A stretch of DNA of 64,000 nucleotides, from positions 992,001-1,056,000 of the forward strand of contig NZ_JAFCJS010000002.1 in assembly GCF_018130825.1 (NCBI RefSeq), in the 5' to 3' direction. Below the pieces are notes generated by a model, which saw nothing but the letters and a program-made list of their open reading frames with translations, was not told the origin of the DNA and did no database searches. Below are positions 8,589 to 16,528 of this stretch, one piece after another. This DNA is from Bradyrhizobium liaoningense (lineage in GTDB: Bacteria; Pseudomonadota; Alphaproteobacteria; Rhizobiales; Xanthobacteraceae). Position numbers and translations under genes: made by a program. Each line of letters begins with the position of its first letter. Position 1 is the stretch's first letter.

Positions 8589-9791
8589 ATGGGACCGCTC
8601 GCCGGCTTCACCATTCTCGACCTGACCTCGGTGCTGATGGGCCCCTACGGCACCCAGGTGCTGGCGGACATGGGTGCCGATGTCATCAAGGTCGAAAGCC
8701 CCGAGGGCGACATCGTTCGCCAGATCGGTCCCGGCCGCACGCCCGGCATGGGCGGGATGTTCCACAACGCCAATCGCGGTAAGCGCAGCATCGTGCTCGA
8801 CCTCAAGAAGAGGGAAGGACGCGACACGCTGCTGCGGCTGGCCAAGCGCGCCAACGCGCTGGTTTACAATGTGCGCCCGCAGGCGATGGCGCGGCTTGGC
8901 CTCGACTACGAGACGCTTGCCGCGATCAATCCCGCGCTCGTCTATGTCGGTGCGTTCGGCTATGGCCAGTCGGGCCCTTACGCTGCAAAACCCGCATACG
9001 ACGACCTGATCCAGGGCGCGGCGACCATTCCGACGCTGCTTGCCGCTGCCGGCGACGGCACGCCGCGCTACGTTCCCGTCACCATCGCCGATCGCATCGT
9101 CGGGCTGATGATGGTGAACGCCATCATGGGCGGGCTGATGCACCAGCAGCGCACCGGCGAGGGCCAGCGCATCGACGTACCCATGTTCGAATCCATGGCG
9201 GAGTTCGTCCTGGTCGATCATTTGGGCGGCCTGACCTACGATCCGCCGCTCGACCATGGCGGCTACGCCCGCCTGCTCTCGCGCTATCGCCGTCCCTACA
9301 AGACCAGCGACGGCTATCTCTGCGTCCTCATCTACAACGACAAGCACTGGCGCAGCTTCTTCGAGGCGATCGGGCAGCCGCATTTCCTCGACCAGCCGCG
9401 CTTTGCCAACCACGCCGCGCGTACCAGGCATATCGACGAGATCTACGAGGAGATCGGCCACATCTTCGCGACGCGTACCACCGCAGAGTGGCGCGAACTG
9501 CTGGAGCGCGCCGACATTCCGGTGATGCCGATGCATACGCTGGAGACGATCCTCGAGGATCCGCACCTCAAGGCCGTCGACTTCTTCAGGACCGTCGAGC
9601 ACCCCATGGAAGGCCGCATCCGCCAGATGCGCGTGCCCTCCACCTGGAGCGTGACGCAGCCGGAACCTGCCGGTCCCGCGCCAACGCTCGGCCAGCACGG
9701 CCGCGACATTTTGCACGAGGCCGGTTTCTCGGCGGACGAGATCGAGCATCTCGCACAGCAAAAAGCAGTTCATCTGGCCGCGCCGCCGTAA
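8589..9791 (+). CDS. Class III CoA transferase (CaiB/BaiF family)
   Basis: A 400-residue class III CoA transferase that moves CoA between carboxylic acids. The N-terminus GPLAGFTILDLTSVLMGPYGTQ, the segment ADMGADVIKVESPEGD and the NRGKRSIVLDLK motif are family hallmarks. The GEGQRIDVPMFES segment (residues 191-202) aligns with the nucleophile region of formyl-CoA transferase. The residue at the nucleophile position appears to be Glu201 rather than Asp. The gene heads a plus-strand run with a MaoC hydratase (44 bases downstream) and a CitE-like lyase. This order fits a pathway in which a dicarboxylate is activated to its CoA ester, hydrated and cleaved, as in itaconate catabolism. Confidence 0.92.
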   Translation: MGPLAGFTILDLTSVLMGPYGTQVLADMGADVIKVESPEGDIVRQIGPGRTPGMGGMFHNANRGKRSIVLDLKKREGRDTLLRLAKRANALVYNVRPQAMARLGLDYETLAAINPALVYVGAFGYGQSGPYAAKPAYDDLIQGAATIPTLLAAAGDGTPRYVPVTIADRIVGLMMVNAIMGGLMHQQRTGEGQRIDVPMFESMAEFVLVDHLGGLTYDPPLDHGGYARLLSRYRRPYKTSDGYLCVLIYNDKHWRSFFEAIGQPHFLDQPRFANHAARTRHIDEIYEEIGHIFATRTTAEWRELLERADIPVMPMHTLETILEDPHLKAVDFFRTVEHPMEGRIRQMRVPSTWSVTQPEPAGPAPTLGQHGRDILHEAGFSADEIEHLAQQKAVHLAAPP

Positions 9792-9835
9792 CGGCAGCGC
9801 GGGCCAAATCGCACCAATACAGGGAGGAAACCGCG

Positions 9836-10288
9836 ATGGCCGGACTTTATTTCGAGGACTTTTCCGTGGGCCAGGAGTTCAGGCATCCGCTGACCCGAAC
9901 CGTCACGGAAATGGACAACACCATGTTCAGCCTGCTGACGCTCAACCCGCAACCGCTGCACATCGACGCGCATTTCTCCGAAAAGACCGAGTTCGGCCAG
10001 CGCATTTTCAACAGCCTTTACACCCTCGGCATCATGATCGGCATGACGGTCTATGATACGACCTTGGGGACAACCGTTGCCAATCTCGGCATGACCGACG
10101 TGACATTTCCGAAGCCGGTCTTCCATGGCGACACCTTGCGGGCGACGACGAAGGTGCTTTCGTTGAGGGAATCCAAATCGCGCCCGAAAGCGGGCATCGT
10201 CGAGTTCGAGCACCACGCCTTGAACCAGAACGACGAGATCGTCGGAAAATGCCGCCGCATGGCGATGATGCACAAGAGGCCGGTCTAA
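9836..10288 (+). CDS. MaoC family acyl-CoA hydratase
   Basis: A 150-residue hot-dog-fold hydratase. The start ATG at 9836 follows an AGGGAGGAAA ribosome-binding site and gives MAGLYFEDFSVGQEF, the normal MaoC N-terminus. The active-site stretch LLTLNPQPLHIDAHFSEKTEFGQRIFNS carries the N-x-Q-P-L-H-x-D catalytic pair. This form is typical of enzymes acting on branched dicarboxylic CoA esters such as mesaconyl- or itaconyl-CoA. Its stop codon overlaps the ATG of the CitE-like lyase (TAATG), so the two proteins are translationally coupled. It probably adds water to an unsaturated CoA thioester so that the lyase can cleave the product. Confidence 0.9.
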   Translation: MAGLYFEDFSVGQEFRHPLTRTVTEMDNTMFSLLTLNPQPLHIDAHFSEKTEFGQRIFNSLYTLGIMIGMTVYDTTLGTTVANLGMTDVTFPKPVFHGDTLRATTKVLSLRESKSRPKAGIVEFEHHALNQNDEIVGKCRRMAMMHKRPV

Positions 10289-11139
10289 TGCGTTCGATGC
10301 TGTTCGTGCCGGGCGATTCCCCGCGCAAATTCGAGAAGGCGAGCGAAGGCAAGGCCGACGCGCTGATCATCGACCTCGAGGACTCCGTCGTCACCGAGAA
10401 GAAGATGGAGGCACGCGGGCTGACGCTGGCGATGCTGAAGAGCCGGCCCGGCCCGCACCAGCTCTATGTCCGCGTCAACGCGCTCGACACCGACATGACG
10501 CTCGCCGACCTCGCCGCAGTGATGCCGGGCAGACCCGACGGCATCGTGCTGCCGAAATCGCAAGGCGGCGACGACGTGCGGCAGGTCGCGGCCTGGCTCG
10601 AAGCGCTGGAAGCTGCGTCCGGCATCACGATTGGCACGACGCGCATCGTCTGCGTTGCCACTGAAACCGCGAGCTCGATCTTCGGGCTCGGCAGCTACAA
10701 GGGCTGCTCCCCTCGCCTCGCCGGCCTGATGTGGGGTGCGGAGGATCTCTCCGCCTCGCTCGGCGCCACCGAGAAAGCGAGCGGCGGCGTGTTCCACAGC
10801 CCCTACCGCCTCGCGCGCGATCTCTGCCTGATGGCAGCGGCCGCGGCCGAGGTCGCGCCGATCGACACCGTCTATACCGACATCGACAATCTCGCGGGCC
10901 TCGAAGCCGAGACGCGCGCGGCGCGCCGCGACGGCTTTTCGGCGAAGGCGCTGATCCATCCCAAGCATGTCGACGTCGTCAATGCGGCGTTCGCGCCGAC
11001 GGACGCCGAGCGCGCCTGGGCGGAAAAGGTCATCGCCGCGTTCGCGAGCAATCCGAATTCCGGAACGCTGCGGCTCGACGGCCAGATGATCGACAAGCCG
11101 CACCTTCGCGCCGCCAAGAAGATCCTCGGCCAGCCCTAG
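10288..11139 (+). CDS. HpcH/HpaI aldolase family CoA lyase (CitE-like)
   Basis: A 283-residue CitE-like lyase. It starts at the ATG that overlaps the MaoC stop, giving MRSMLFVPGDSPRKFEKA, the standard N-terminus; the arginine and the DLEDSV motif (about residues 32-37) are CoA- and metal-site elements. CVATETASSIF and MWGAEDLSASLG hold the Mg-binding Glu and Asp, and KALIHPKH closes the active site. Enzymes of this family cleave citramalyl-CoA or malyl-type CoA esters to acetyl-CoA (or propionyl-CoA) plus an oxoacid. The order CoA transferase - hydratase - lyase supports that role here. Confidence 0.92.
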   Translation: MRSMLFVPGDSPRKFEKASEGKADALIIDLEDSVVTEKKMEARGLTLAMLKSRPGPHQLYVRVNALDTDMTLADLAAVMPGRPDGIVLPKSQGGDDVRQVAAWLEALEAASGITIGTTRIVCVATETASSIFGLGSYKGCSPRLAGLMWGAEDLSASLGATEKASGGVFHSPYRLARDLCLMAAAAAEVAPIDTVYTDIDNLAGLEAETRAARRDGFSAKALIHPKHVDVVNAAFAPTDAERAWAEKVIAAFASNPNSGTLRLDGQMIDKPHLRAAKKILGQP

Positions 11140-11159
11140 ATCGGAACGCAAGTCTCGCC

Positions 11160-11903
11160 ATGATCGTTCGCCAAGCTGCAAATGTCCTGGAGATCATGGA
11201 ATTCTTCGCGCAAGTGAAGAAGCCGGCGACGCTTGCCGAGATCGCCGATCATTTCGGCTGGCCGCGCTCCTCGACCTTCAACTTGCTCGCGACGCTGTCG
11301 GAAAAGGGCTATCTCTATGAGCCGCGGCCGCGTGCCGGCTTCTATCCGACGCCGCGGTGGCTGGCGATGGCGCGGATGATCTCGGAGGTCGAGCCGCTGC
11401 CGCCCTGGACGCATCAGCTGATCTCCGATCTCTCCGCCGAGACCGGCGAGACCGCATCGATCGTGGCGCCAGCCGGCGTGATGGCGGTGTTCATCGACGT
11501 CGTCGAGTCCAAGGCAGCGATCCGCTATTTCGCGACCATCGGCCATCGCGTGCCGATCCACGCCACCGCCAGCGGCCGCGCGCTGCTGCTGCAATATTCG
11601 CAAGAAGAGCGCGACTCGGTCTATCGCAAGATCGAGTTCAAGCAGTACGGCCCGTCAACGCCGATCAGCATCGAGGCCGTGGAGACCGAGCTGCGCAACT
11701 CCATCTCGCGGGGCTATTGCCAGAGTTTCGCGGATTACAGCCGCGATCTTGCGGGTGCCGCGATCCCGCTGCCGATCAGCGACCGCCGGCTCTCCGTCGT
11801 CGTCGCCGGGCCGGAGTTTCGGATCGGTCCGAAGGTGCCCGAAGTGGCCGCGCTGATCGCGCGGACGGTCGACCGGCTGCGGCCGAAGACCACTGCGGCC
11901 TGA
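11160..11903 (+). CDS. IclR family transcriptional regulator
   Basis: A 247-residue IclR-type regulator starting at ATG 11160, 20 bases after the lyase stop. The N-terminal winged helix includes ATLAEIADHFGWPRSSTFNLLATL, and the C-terminal effector domain includes RYFATIGHRVPIHATASGRALLL and the closing DLAGAAIPLPISDRRLSVVVAGPEFR. It is the last gene of the CoA transferase operon and is the natural candidate to control both divergent transcripts from the 8361-8588 region. The effector is probably the imported acid or its CoA ester. Confidence 0.9.
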   Translation: MIVRQAANVLEIMEFFAQVKKPATLAEIADHFGWPRSSTFNLLATLSEKGYLYEPRPRAGFYPTPRWLAMARMISEVEPLPPWTHQLISDLSAETGETASIVAPAGVMAVFIDVVESKAAIRYFATIGHRVPIHATASGRALLLQYSQEERDSVYRKIEFKQYGPSTPISIEAVETELRNSISRGYCQSFADYSRDLAGAAIPLPISDRRLSVVVAGPEFRIGPKVPEVAALIARTVDRLRPKTTAA

Positions 11904-11913
11904 AGACGAGGCC

Positions 11914-12330
11914 TCAATCGAATCCCTGAGCGGGCGGCGGCGTGGTCTCCGCAGGCGCAGCAGGAGCCGCAGGAGCTGCTTGAACAGGCTGCGCCACAGG
12001 CGCGGCTTGAACCGGCGGATTGCTGGCGGCCCTCATCTGACCGCTGGCATCCATCGCCTGGCGCGTGCGCGGCGGCGTGCCGGCTGCGCGGTAAGCCTCG
12101 CGACGCGGCGGCCGCTGTCGCGCCGAGCGCGAATCTCTCGCGCCCCAGGACCGGGCAATTGCAGGTCCGGCGGTGTAACCGATCGCCGCGCCGGCGATCG
12201 CACCGATCGGACCCAACACCACGGCGCCTGACACGGCTCCGATTGCCGCAGCACCGGCACGCTCCTGTGCGGCAGCGCCCGCAGGCACGCCGGCCAACAG
12301 AACGACGGCAGTGATCAGAGCTTTCTTCAT
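11914..12330 (-). CDS. Exported small protein with glycine-rich hydrophobic hairpin
   Basis: A 138-residue protein with a signal peptide (MKKALITAVVLLAGVPAGAAA). A glycine/alanine-rich hydrophobic stretch from about residue 31 to 55 (AVVLGPIGAIAGAAIGYTAG) resembles the glycine-zipper hairpin of small envelope proteins. An arginine-rich segment follows, and then a low-complexity Pro/Ala/Gln tail. The function is unknown; similar small glycine-zipper proteins are outer-membrane or periplasmic. It is convergent with the IclR gene (10 bases between stops) and separated by 138 bases from the receptor gene upstream, so it may have its own promoter. Confidence 0.7.
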   Translation of the reverse strand: MKKALITAVVLLAGVPAGAAAQERAGAAAIGAVSGAVVLGPIGAIAGAAIGYTAGPAIARSWGARDSRSARQRPPRREAYRAAGTPPRTRQAMDASGQMRAASNPPVQAAPVAQPVQAAPAAPAAPAETTPPPAQGFD

Positions 12331-12468
12331 CGGAGCGCCTCCCTCGAGGGAAGACCACTCTTACTCAAATATGGCCGCAGGACGTTTGTCCGTTGCCCAA
12401 CACGGGGCAATCGCCGATGGAACTCCGGCAATTCAAGGGCAAAGCCCACCGGAGGCCAATCAGCGCAA

Positions 12469-13257
12469 CTACGGCGCGACCTTGTCGCTGGTGAACCCGT
12501 TGCCGTCGAGCGCGCGGCGCACGGTGCCGTCCGCCTTGGCTTCATCCAGGAAATGCGCAGCCCAGACCTTTGCCGCGGTCTTGCCCTTGGGAACGACGAC
12601 GACCACGCCGGTCGACTGGATCACCTCGTCCAGCACCTTCGTTCCCGGCAGCTTTCGCGACAGGTCTTCCAGGGCGCCCATGCCCATCGCGAGCGCATCG
12701 AGCTCGCCCTTGCCAATGAGTTCAGCGGCTTCTTCCGGCTTCACGAACTTCGTCAGTTTCGCCTGCTTCAGCGACTTCTCGACCGTGCGCGATGTCGACG
12801 TCCCCTCGATGCAACCGACACGCATTCCGGCCCGATCGACATCCGCAGCGGAGCGGATGTCCGAACCGGCACGCACGAGATAGCCGCTCATATAGGCGAC
12901 GTAAGCCGGGCCCTGGTCGACGAACTGCTCTCGCTTGACGTCGGCGGGCATGAAGGAGAGATCCCAGACGTCCTTGCTGCTGGCCGCAGCGATCTCGTCG
13001 GAGCTCTGGTATTCGACGAGTTGCAGCGGCACGTGCAGCCTGTCGGCGGCAGCCCTCGCGAGCTCGACGGTGACGCCGCGCGGCTTTCCGGTCGAAGGAT
13101 CGCGCGTGGTCCAGAACGCCGATGCCGCGGGGCCGACGGCGACGGCCACGCGCAACGTACCGGTGGGGGCGATATCGCTGGGGCCTTCGGCGTTCGCGGA
13201 GGGAATGCCGATCATGAAAATCAAACCCAACGCAGCAATCAAACCATGCCGCAGCAT
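12469..13257 (-). CDS. Amino-acid-type ABC transporter substrate-binding protein
   Basis: A 262-residue periplasmic receptor of the bacterial solute-binding family 3. The start at ATG 13257 is chosen for the TTGGAGG ribosome-binding site five bases before it. It gives a Sec signal (MLRHGLIAALGLIFMIGIPSA) cleaved near ANA. The mature part shows GTLRVAVAVGP, the TGKPRGVTVELARAAADRL pattern and the hinge segment RVGCIEGTSTSRTVEKSL typical of glutamine-type receptors. No permease or ATPase gene is adjacent, so it is an orphan receptor. It lies 195 bases downstream of the FAH-family gene, with a repetitive palindrome in between, and so may or may not belong to that operon. Confidence 0.87.
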   Translation of the reverse strand: MLRHGLIAALGLIFMIGIPSANAEGPSDIAPTGTLRVAVAVGPAASAFWTTRDPSTGKPRGVTVELARAAADRLHVPLQLVEYQSSDEIAAASSKDVWDLSFMPADVKREQFVDQGPAYVAYMSGYLVRAGSDIRSAADVDRAGMRVGCIEGTSTSRTVEKSLKQAKLTKFVKPEEAAELIGKGELDALAMGMGALEDLSRKLPGTKVLDEVIQSTGVVVVVPKGKTAAKVWAAHFLDEAKADGTVRRALDGNGFTSDKVAP

Positions 13258-13304
13258 CTCCGCCTCCAAAGTTGAACGCCCCGTCAACAAAGCCGACGGT
13301 GTGC

Positions 13305-13443
13305 TCCCTCGCCCCGCTTGCGGGGAGAGGGTTGGGGTGAGGGGGAGTCTCCGCGGGGACGGTGACAGTTGGACTCGCGGAGAGCCCCCTCACCCGGAAT
13401 TTGCTGATGCAAATTCCGGCCTCTCCCCGCAGGCGGGGAGAGG
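13305..13443. repeat. Intergenic palindromic repeat cluster
   Basis: A 139-base element between the receptor gene and the FAH gene. The ends are inverted: the left side has CCCCGC-TT-GCGGGG followed by GAGAGGGTTGGGGTGAGGGG, and the right side has CCCCTCACCC and a CTCTCCCCGC-AG-GCGGGGAGAG hairpin. An internal hairpin with 11-base arms and a TGAT loop lies at 13394-13419. The layout matches dispersed palindromic elements common between genes in Bradyrhizobium and its relatives. In RNA it would fold strongly and could terminate or attenuate transcription between the FAH and receptor genes. Confidence 0.8.
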
Positions 13444-13452
13444 CGAAGAGGG

Positions 13453-14268
13453 TCAGACGATCTTGATCGACATGTCCGGCAAGCCTTCGAGCTTGCACAG
13501 GAGCACATCGCCCTTCACCACGGGACCAACATTTTCCGGCGTGCCGGAATAGATGATGTCGCCGGCCTTGAGCTCGAACGCTTCCGACAGCTTTGCGATC
13601 TGCTCGGCGACGCTCCAGATCATCTTGCTGAGATCCGAGTTCTGCTTCACCGTGCCGTTGATCGCGAGCGAAATGGCGCCCTTCTCGAAATGACCGGTCT
13701 TGCTGACGGGGTGGATCGGGCCGATCACCGCGGCATGATCAAAACTCTTGCCGATCTCCCAGGGCTTCTTCTCAGCGGCCATGCCGTTCTGGAGATCGCG
13801 CCGGGTCATGTCGAGGCCGAGCGCGTAGCCGTAGACGTGGTCGAGTGCTTTCTCCGCCGGGATGTTGGTGCCGCCGGATTTCAGCGCGGCCACCAGCTCC
13901 ACCTCGTGATGATAGTTCTTGGTCAGCGAGGGATAGGGATGGTCGGCGACCTCGCCGATCGCAACGTTCTGGATCGCGTCCGTCGGCTTCTGGAAGAAGA
14001 ACGGTGGCTCGCGGTTCGGGTCCGAACCGCGCTCGATCGCGTGGGCGGCGTAGTTGCGCCCGATGCAATAGATGCGGCGGACCTGGAACACCTGGGTCTC
14101 GCCGACAATCGGAATCGCGACCATCGGCACCGGGAATATCGGCTTGGGCGCGGCCTGCGCGGCGGCCGGCGTTGCTTCGGCGATGCCCGCCGCGGTCATC
14201 GCGGCTGCGGCGGTGAGCACGTCACGTCGTGAAGTTTTTGTCATCGTCATAGTCCCTGGCTTGGGCAT
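13453..14268 (-). CDS. FAH-family hydrolase/decarboxylase with Tat signal peptide
   Basis: A 271-residue fumarylacetoacetate hydrolase fold protein. The catalytic core shows RIYCIGRNYAAHAIERG, PPFFFQKPTDAI, YHHEVELVAALKSGG with the metal-binding E-x-E, YALGLDMTRRDLQ and GDIIYSGTPENVGPV. Family members cleave C-C bonds or decarboxylate 2-oxo acids. Unusually, the N-terminus is a twin-arginine signal (KTSRRDVLTAAAAMTAAG, alanine-rich to AAAQA), so the enzyme is probably exported. The start is either ATG 14268 (AGGAAA site) or the ATG at 14250 (AGGGA site); both keep the signal. It lies 35 bases downstream of the CxxCH protein and is the ninth gene of the LysR-linked operon. The substrate is unknown. 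Confidence 0.88.
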   Translation of the reverse strand: MPKPGTMTMTKTSRRDVLTAAAAMTAAGIAEATPAAAQAAPKPIFPVPMVAIPIVGETQVFQVRRIYCIGRNYAAHAIERGSDPNREPPFFFQKPTDAIQNVAIGEVADHPYPSLTKNYHHEVELVAALKSGGTNIPAEKALDHVYGYALGLDMTRRDLQNGMAAEKKPWEIGKSFDHAAVIGPIHPVSKTGHFEKGAISLAINGTVKQNSDLSKMIWSVAEQIAKLSEAFELKAGDIIYSGTPENVGPVVKGDVLLCKLEGLPDMSIKIV

Positions 14269-14303
14269 TCGTTTCCTGCGTGGCTATTCATAGGGCGAAA
14301 CAC

Positions 14304-16466
14304 TCAATGGGCCAATGGATCGGGCCGCATTTGCACCTTGTAGACTTTAGGCGAGGACTCCTTGCCGCCCTCCCCGTGGAAGCTCGCGCGCGTCCCGGTC
14401 GTACTCCAGAGGCCGCGGCCCTTCCAGCCGGTGTTGGGGTCGTCGATCCGGCCGTCGACATTCTTGGTGAAGAAGCCGAGCGGGTAGGGATTGCGCAGGT
14501 TCACCAGTTCGCCGTTGACCAGCGCCAGCAGCGACTCGCTTCCGTTGGCACTTGCGATCGGCACGTTGGCGCCGAGGCCGAACGTGTTGTAGCGATCCAC
14601 CCAGACATAATAGGCGTGGTTGGCGCTGCCGCTGGCATCGAGCCCCTTGAACTGCGGCCCGGGCATGCGCCAGGTCTTCCAGCCCTCGGGACCCTGCTTG
14701 CCGTCGGCGGTTGTCGGGCCGTTCAGCGGCCCCTTGCAGAGCTTGCGATCGAAGCTTGCGAGATGGCCGCTGGACATGACCGTCCACACCACGCCGTCGA
14801 GGCCGATGTCGAGCCCGCGCGGGCCGAACGTGCCCTCCGGCGGTTGGTACACTTCCGCGAGCGCAGTGTTCGCCGGGTCCGGCCCAGGCACGACGCGCAC
14901 GATGTAGCCGGGCTGGTCGATGCGGGAGAAACCGCGATCCATCGCCTGGCCCCAGATCGTATCGTCCACCGGGCTCGGCATGATGCCGTAGAACGACGCC
15001 GCGATGCGCTTGTCCTTGGTGGGATCGACGGGATCCTTGTGCTCGACATAGGCATCGCGCTTGCCATTGCCGTTGGTGTCGATGATCAAAGGCGTCCAGC
15101 CCTGCGACTTCACGACGTCCAGGGTTTCGCGGTACTGCCTGGTGTTGAGCCAGCCGACCAGCCCGCCGCCGAGCCCGGGACCGCCGGAGCTGGTCCACAG
15201 CGTCTGGTTGGCATCGTCGTCGAAATAGAGGTGATGGGTGGTGAAGCAGGTGTTGATCAGGTCCCACTTGCCCGTCGCGGGATCGAAGCGCGACAGTTGG
15301 CGCAACGAGGTTGCCTGCGGCGCGACCTTCGCCGAGGGAAGGTCCGAGCCCGGCTTGCAGTAATCGGGATTGGCCGGCGGGCGCAGACGCGCGGTGAACC
15401 AGACCTTGCCCTGCTCGTCCATCATGACGTTATGGATGCTGGTGTGGCCGTCCCAGATCGGCTCGTCGCCCCAATAGGCCGACGGCCCGCGCGGCGCATC
15501 GGTCGATGACGGCGTGTTCGGATCGAGATAGGGGTGCTTGATGGTGCCGGCGATGTTCTTCACCGGGTCGAGCGTCGGCACGAGGTCGGAGCTTTCTTCC
15601 GACGATCCGTAGATCAGGCCATTGGCGTTGAGGCGCGGGTTGCGCTTGTCGGTCGAGATCGCATCGTGCTGATAACGCGTCGGCGCCGCCCAGTCCCACA
15701 TCGTGAACACGACGTTGCGCTCGATGCCCCGGGGGCGCTCGGGCTTGGCGAACGGCAATTCGCCGGCGGCGATGCGGTCGGTCCATTTCGAGAAGAGGTC
15801 GTAGACCTTTTCCGGACCCATGCTGGCGAGCACGGTGGCCATGTATTCCTGGGCCTGGCCGGCCTGGGTGCGGACCGCCCAGGCCGTGTGGGAATCATAG
15901 CCGTCGGTGAACACTTTCGGGATTTCGCGGATGCCGCGCGTGCCGAGCGCGTGACAGGACTGGCACATGTTCTTGACCGTATCGACCCACTGGGCCTGCG
16001 ACTTCATGGTCTCGGGCATCTTGTTGCCCTTGTCGCCGGTGCCGGGAAATTCCTCCGGCTTGGGGATGTCGAGCATCGAATACCAATACATGCCCGGATA
16101 GTTCTGCGCGTCCTCTTTCGGCGAGGCCTGAACGGCCTTGAAGTCGAGGACCTTGCCGGGATGGGCGTCCTGCTGCGCGGTGTCCTGCAGGCCATAGCCG
16201 CGGACCCAGACCTTGTAGCTGGCCGCAGGCAGATCCGGGATGACGAACCGGCCCTGATCGTCGGTCACCACCACCTTGGCGTATTTGGTCGGCAGGTCTT
16301 TCGTTTCGGCGATCACCCAGACGCCGGCTTCCGCGCCCTTGTCGCTGATCACCTGTCCGCCAATGTCATGGGCGGATATCTCCACCGTCGCCGCCATCGC
16401 AGCGCCGGCATGCAGCAGCGCAGTCGCGCCGAGATAGCCGGCAAGCATTCGCCTCAAGCTCATCAT
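14304..16466 (-). CDS. Exported CxxCH protein with regulatory-like and beta-propeller-like domains
   Basis: A 720-residue secreted protein with a signal peptide (MLAGYLGATALLHAGAAMA). Residues about 27-110 form a carboxypeptidase-regulatory-like beta-sandwich (VISDKGAEAGVWVIAETKDLP ... GRFVIPDLPAASYKVWVRGYG). A single heme-c-type motif C168-Q-S-C171-H172 follows. The remaining 500 residues repeat W/G-rich beta-strand units (LDIGLDGVVWTVMSSGHLASFD), suggesting a streptogramin-lyase- or PQQ-type beta-propeller. A ribosome-binding site GGGAGGGA precedes two adjacent ATGs (16466, 16463). It probably works in the periplasm as an electron-accepting or lyase-type enzyme. It sits 35 bases upstream of the Tat-exported FAH protein. 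The catalytic function is not established. Confidence 0.85.
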   Translation of the reverse strand: MMSLRRMLAGYLGATALLHAGAAMAATVEISAHDIGGQVISDKGAEAGVWVIAETKDLPTKYAKVVVTDDQGRFVIPDLPAASYKVWVRGYGLQDTAQQDAHPGKVLDFKAVQASPKEDAQNYPGMYWYSMLDIPKPEEFPGTGDKGNKMPETMKSQAQWVDTVKNMCQSCHALGTRGIREIPKVFTDGYDSHTAWAVRTQAGQAQEYMATVLASMGPEKVYDLFSKWTDRIAAGELPFAKPERPRGIERNVVFTMWDWAAPTRYQHDAISTDKRNPRLNANGLIYGSSEESSDLVPTLDPVKNIAGTIKHPYLDPNTPSSTDAPRGPSAYWGDEPIWDGHTSIHNVMMDEQGKVWFTARLRPPANPDYCKPGSDLPSAKVAPQATSLRQLSRFDPATGKWDLINTCFTTHHLYFDDDANQTLWTSSGGPGLGGGLVGWLNTRQYRETLDVVKSQGWTPLIIDTNGNGKRDAYVEHKDPVDPTKDKRIAASFYGIMPSPVDDTIWGQAMDRGFSRIDQPGYIVRVVPGPDPANTALAEVYQPPEGTFGPRGLDIGLDGVVWTVMSSGHLASFDRKLCKGPLNGPTTADGKQGPEGWKTWRMPGPQFKGLDASGSANHAYYVWVDRYNTFGLGANVPIASANGSESLLALVNGELVNLRNPYPLGFFTKNVDGRIDDPNTGWKGRGLWSTTGTRASFHGEGGKESSPKVYKVQMRPDPLAH

Positions 16467-16528
16467 TCCCTCCCATCGTTTTTTGTGTTTCGTCCGGGCC
16501 TCTATCGGGCCTCAATCGGACTTGTCTC

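Noticed and set aside
13305..13443. CRISPR-like array
   Set aside because: The repeats are inverted hairpins of different sequence, not regularly spaced direct repeats with spacers, and no cas genes are present.
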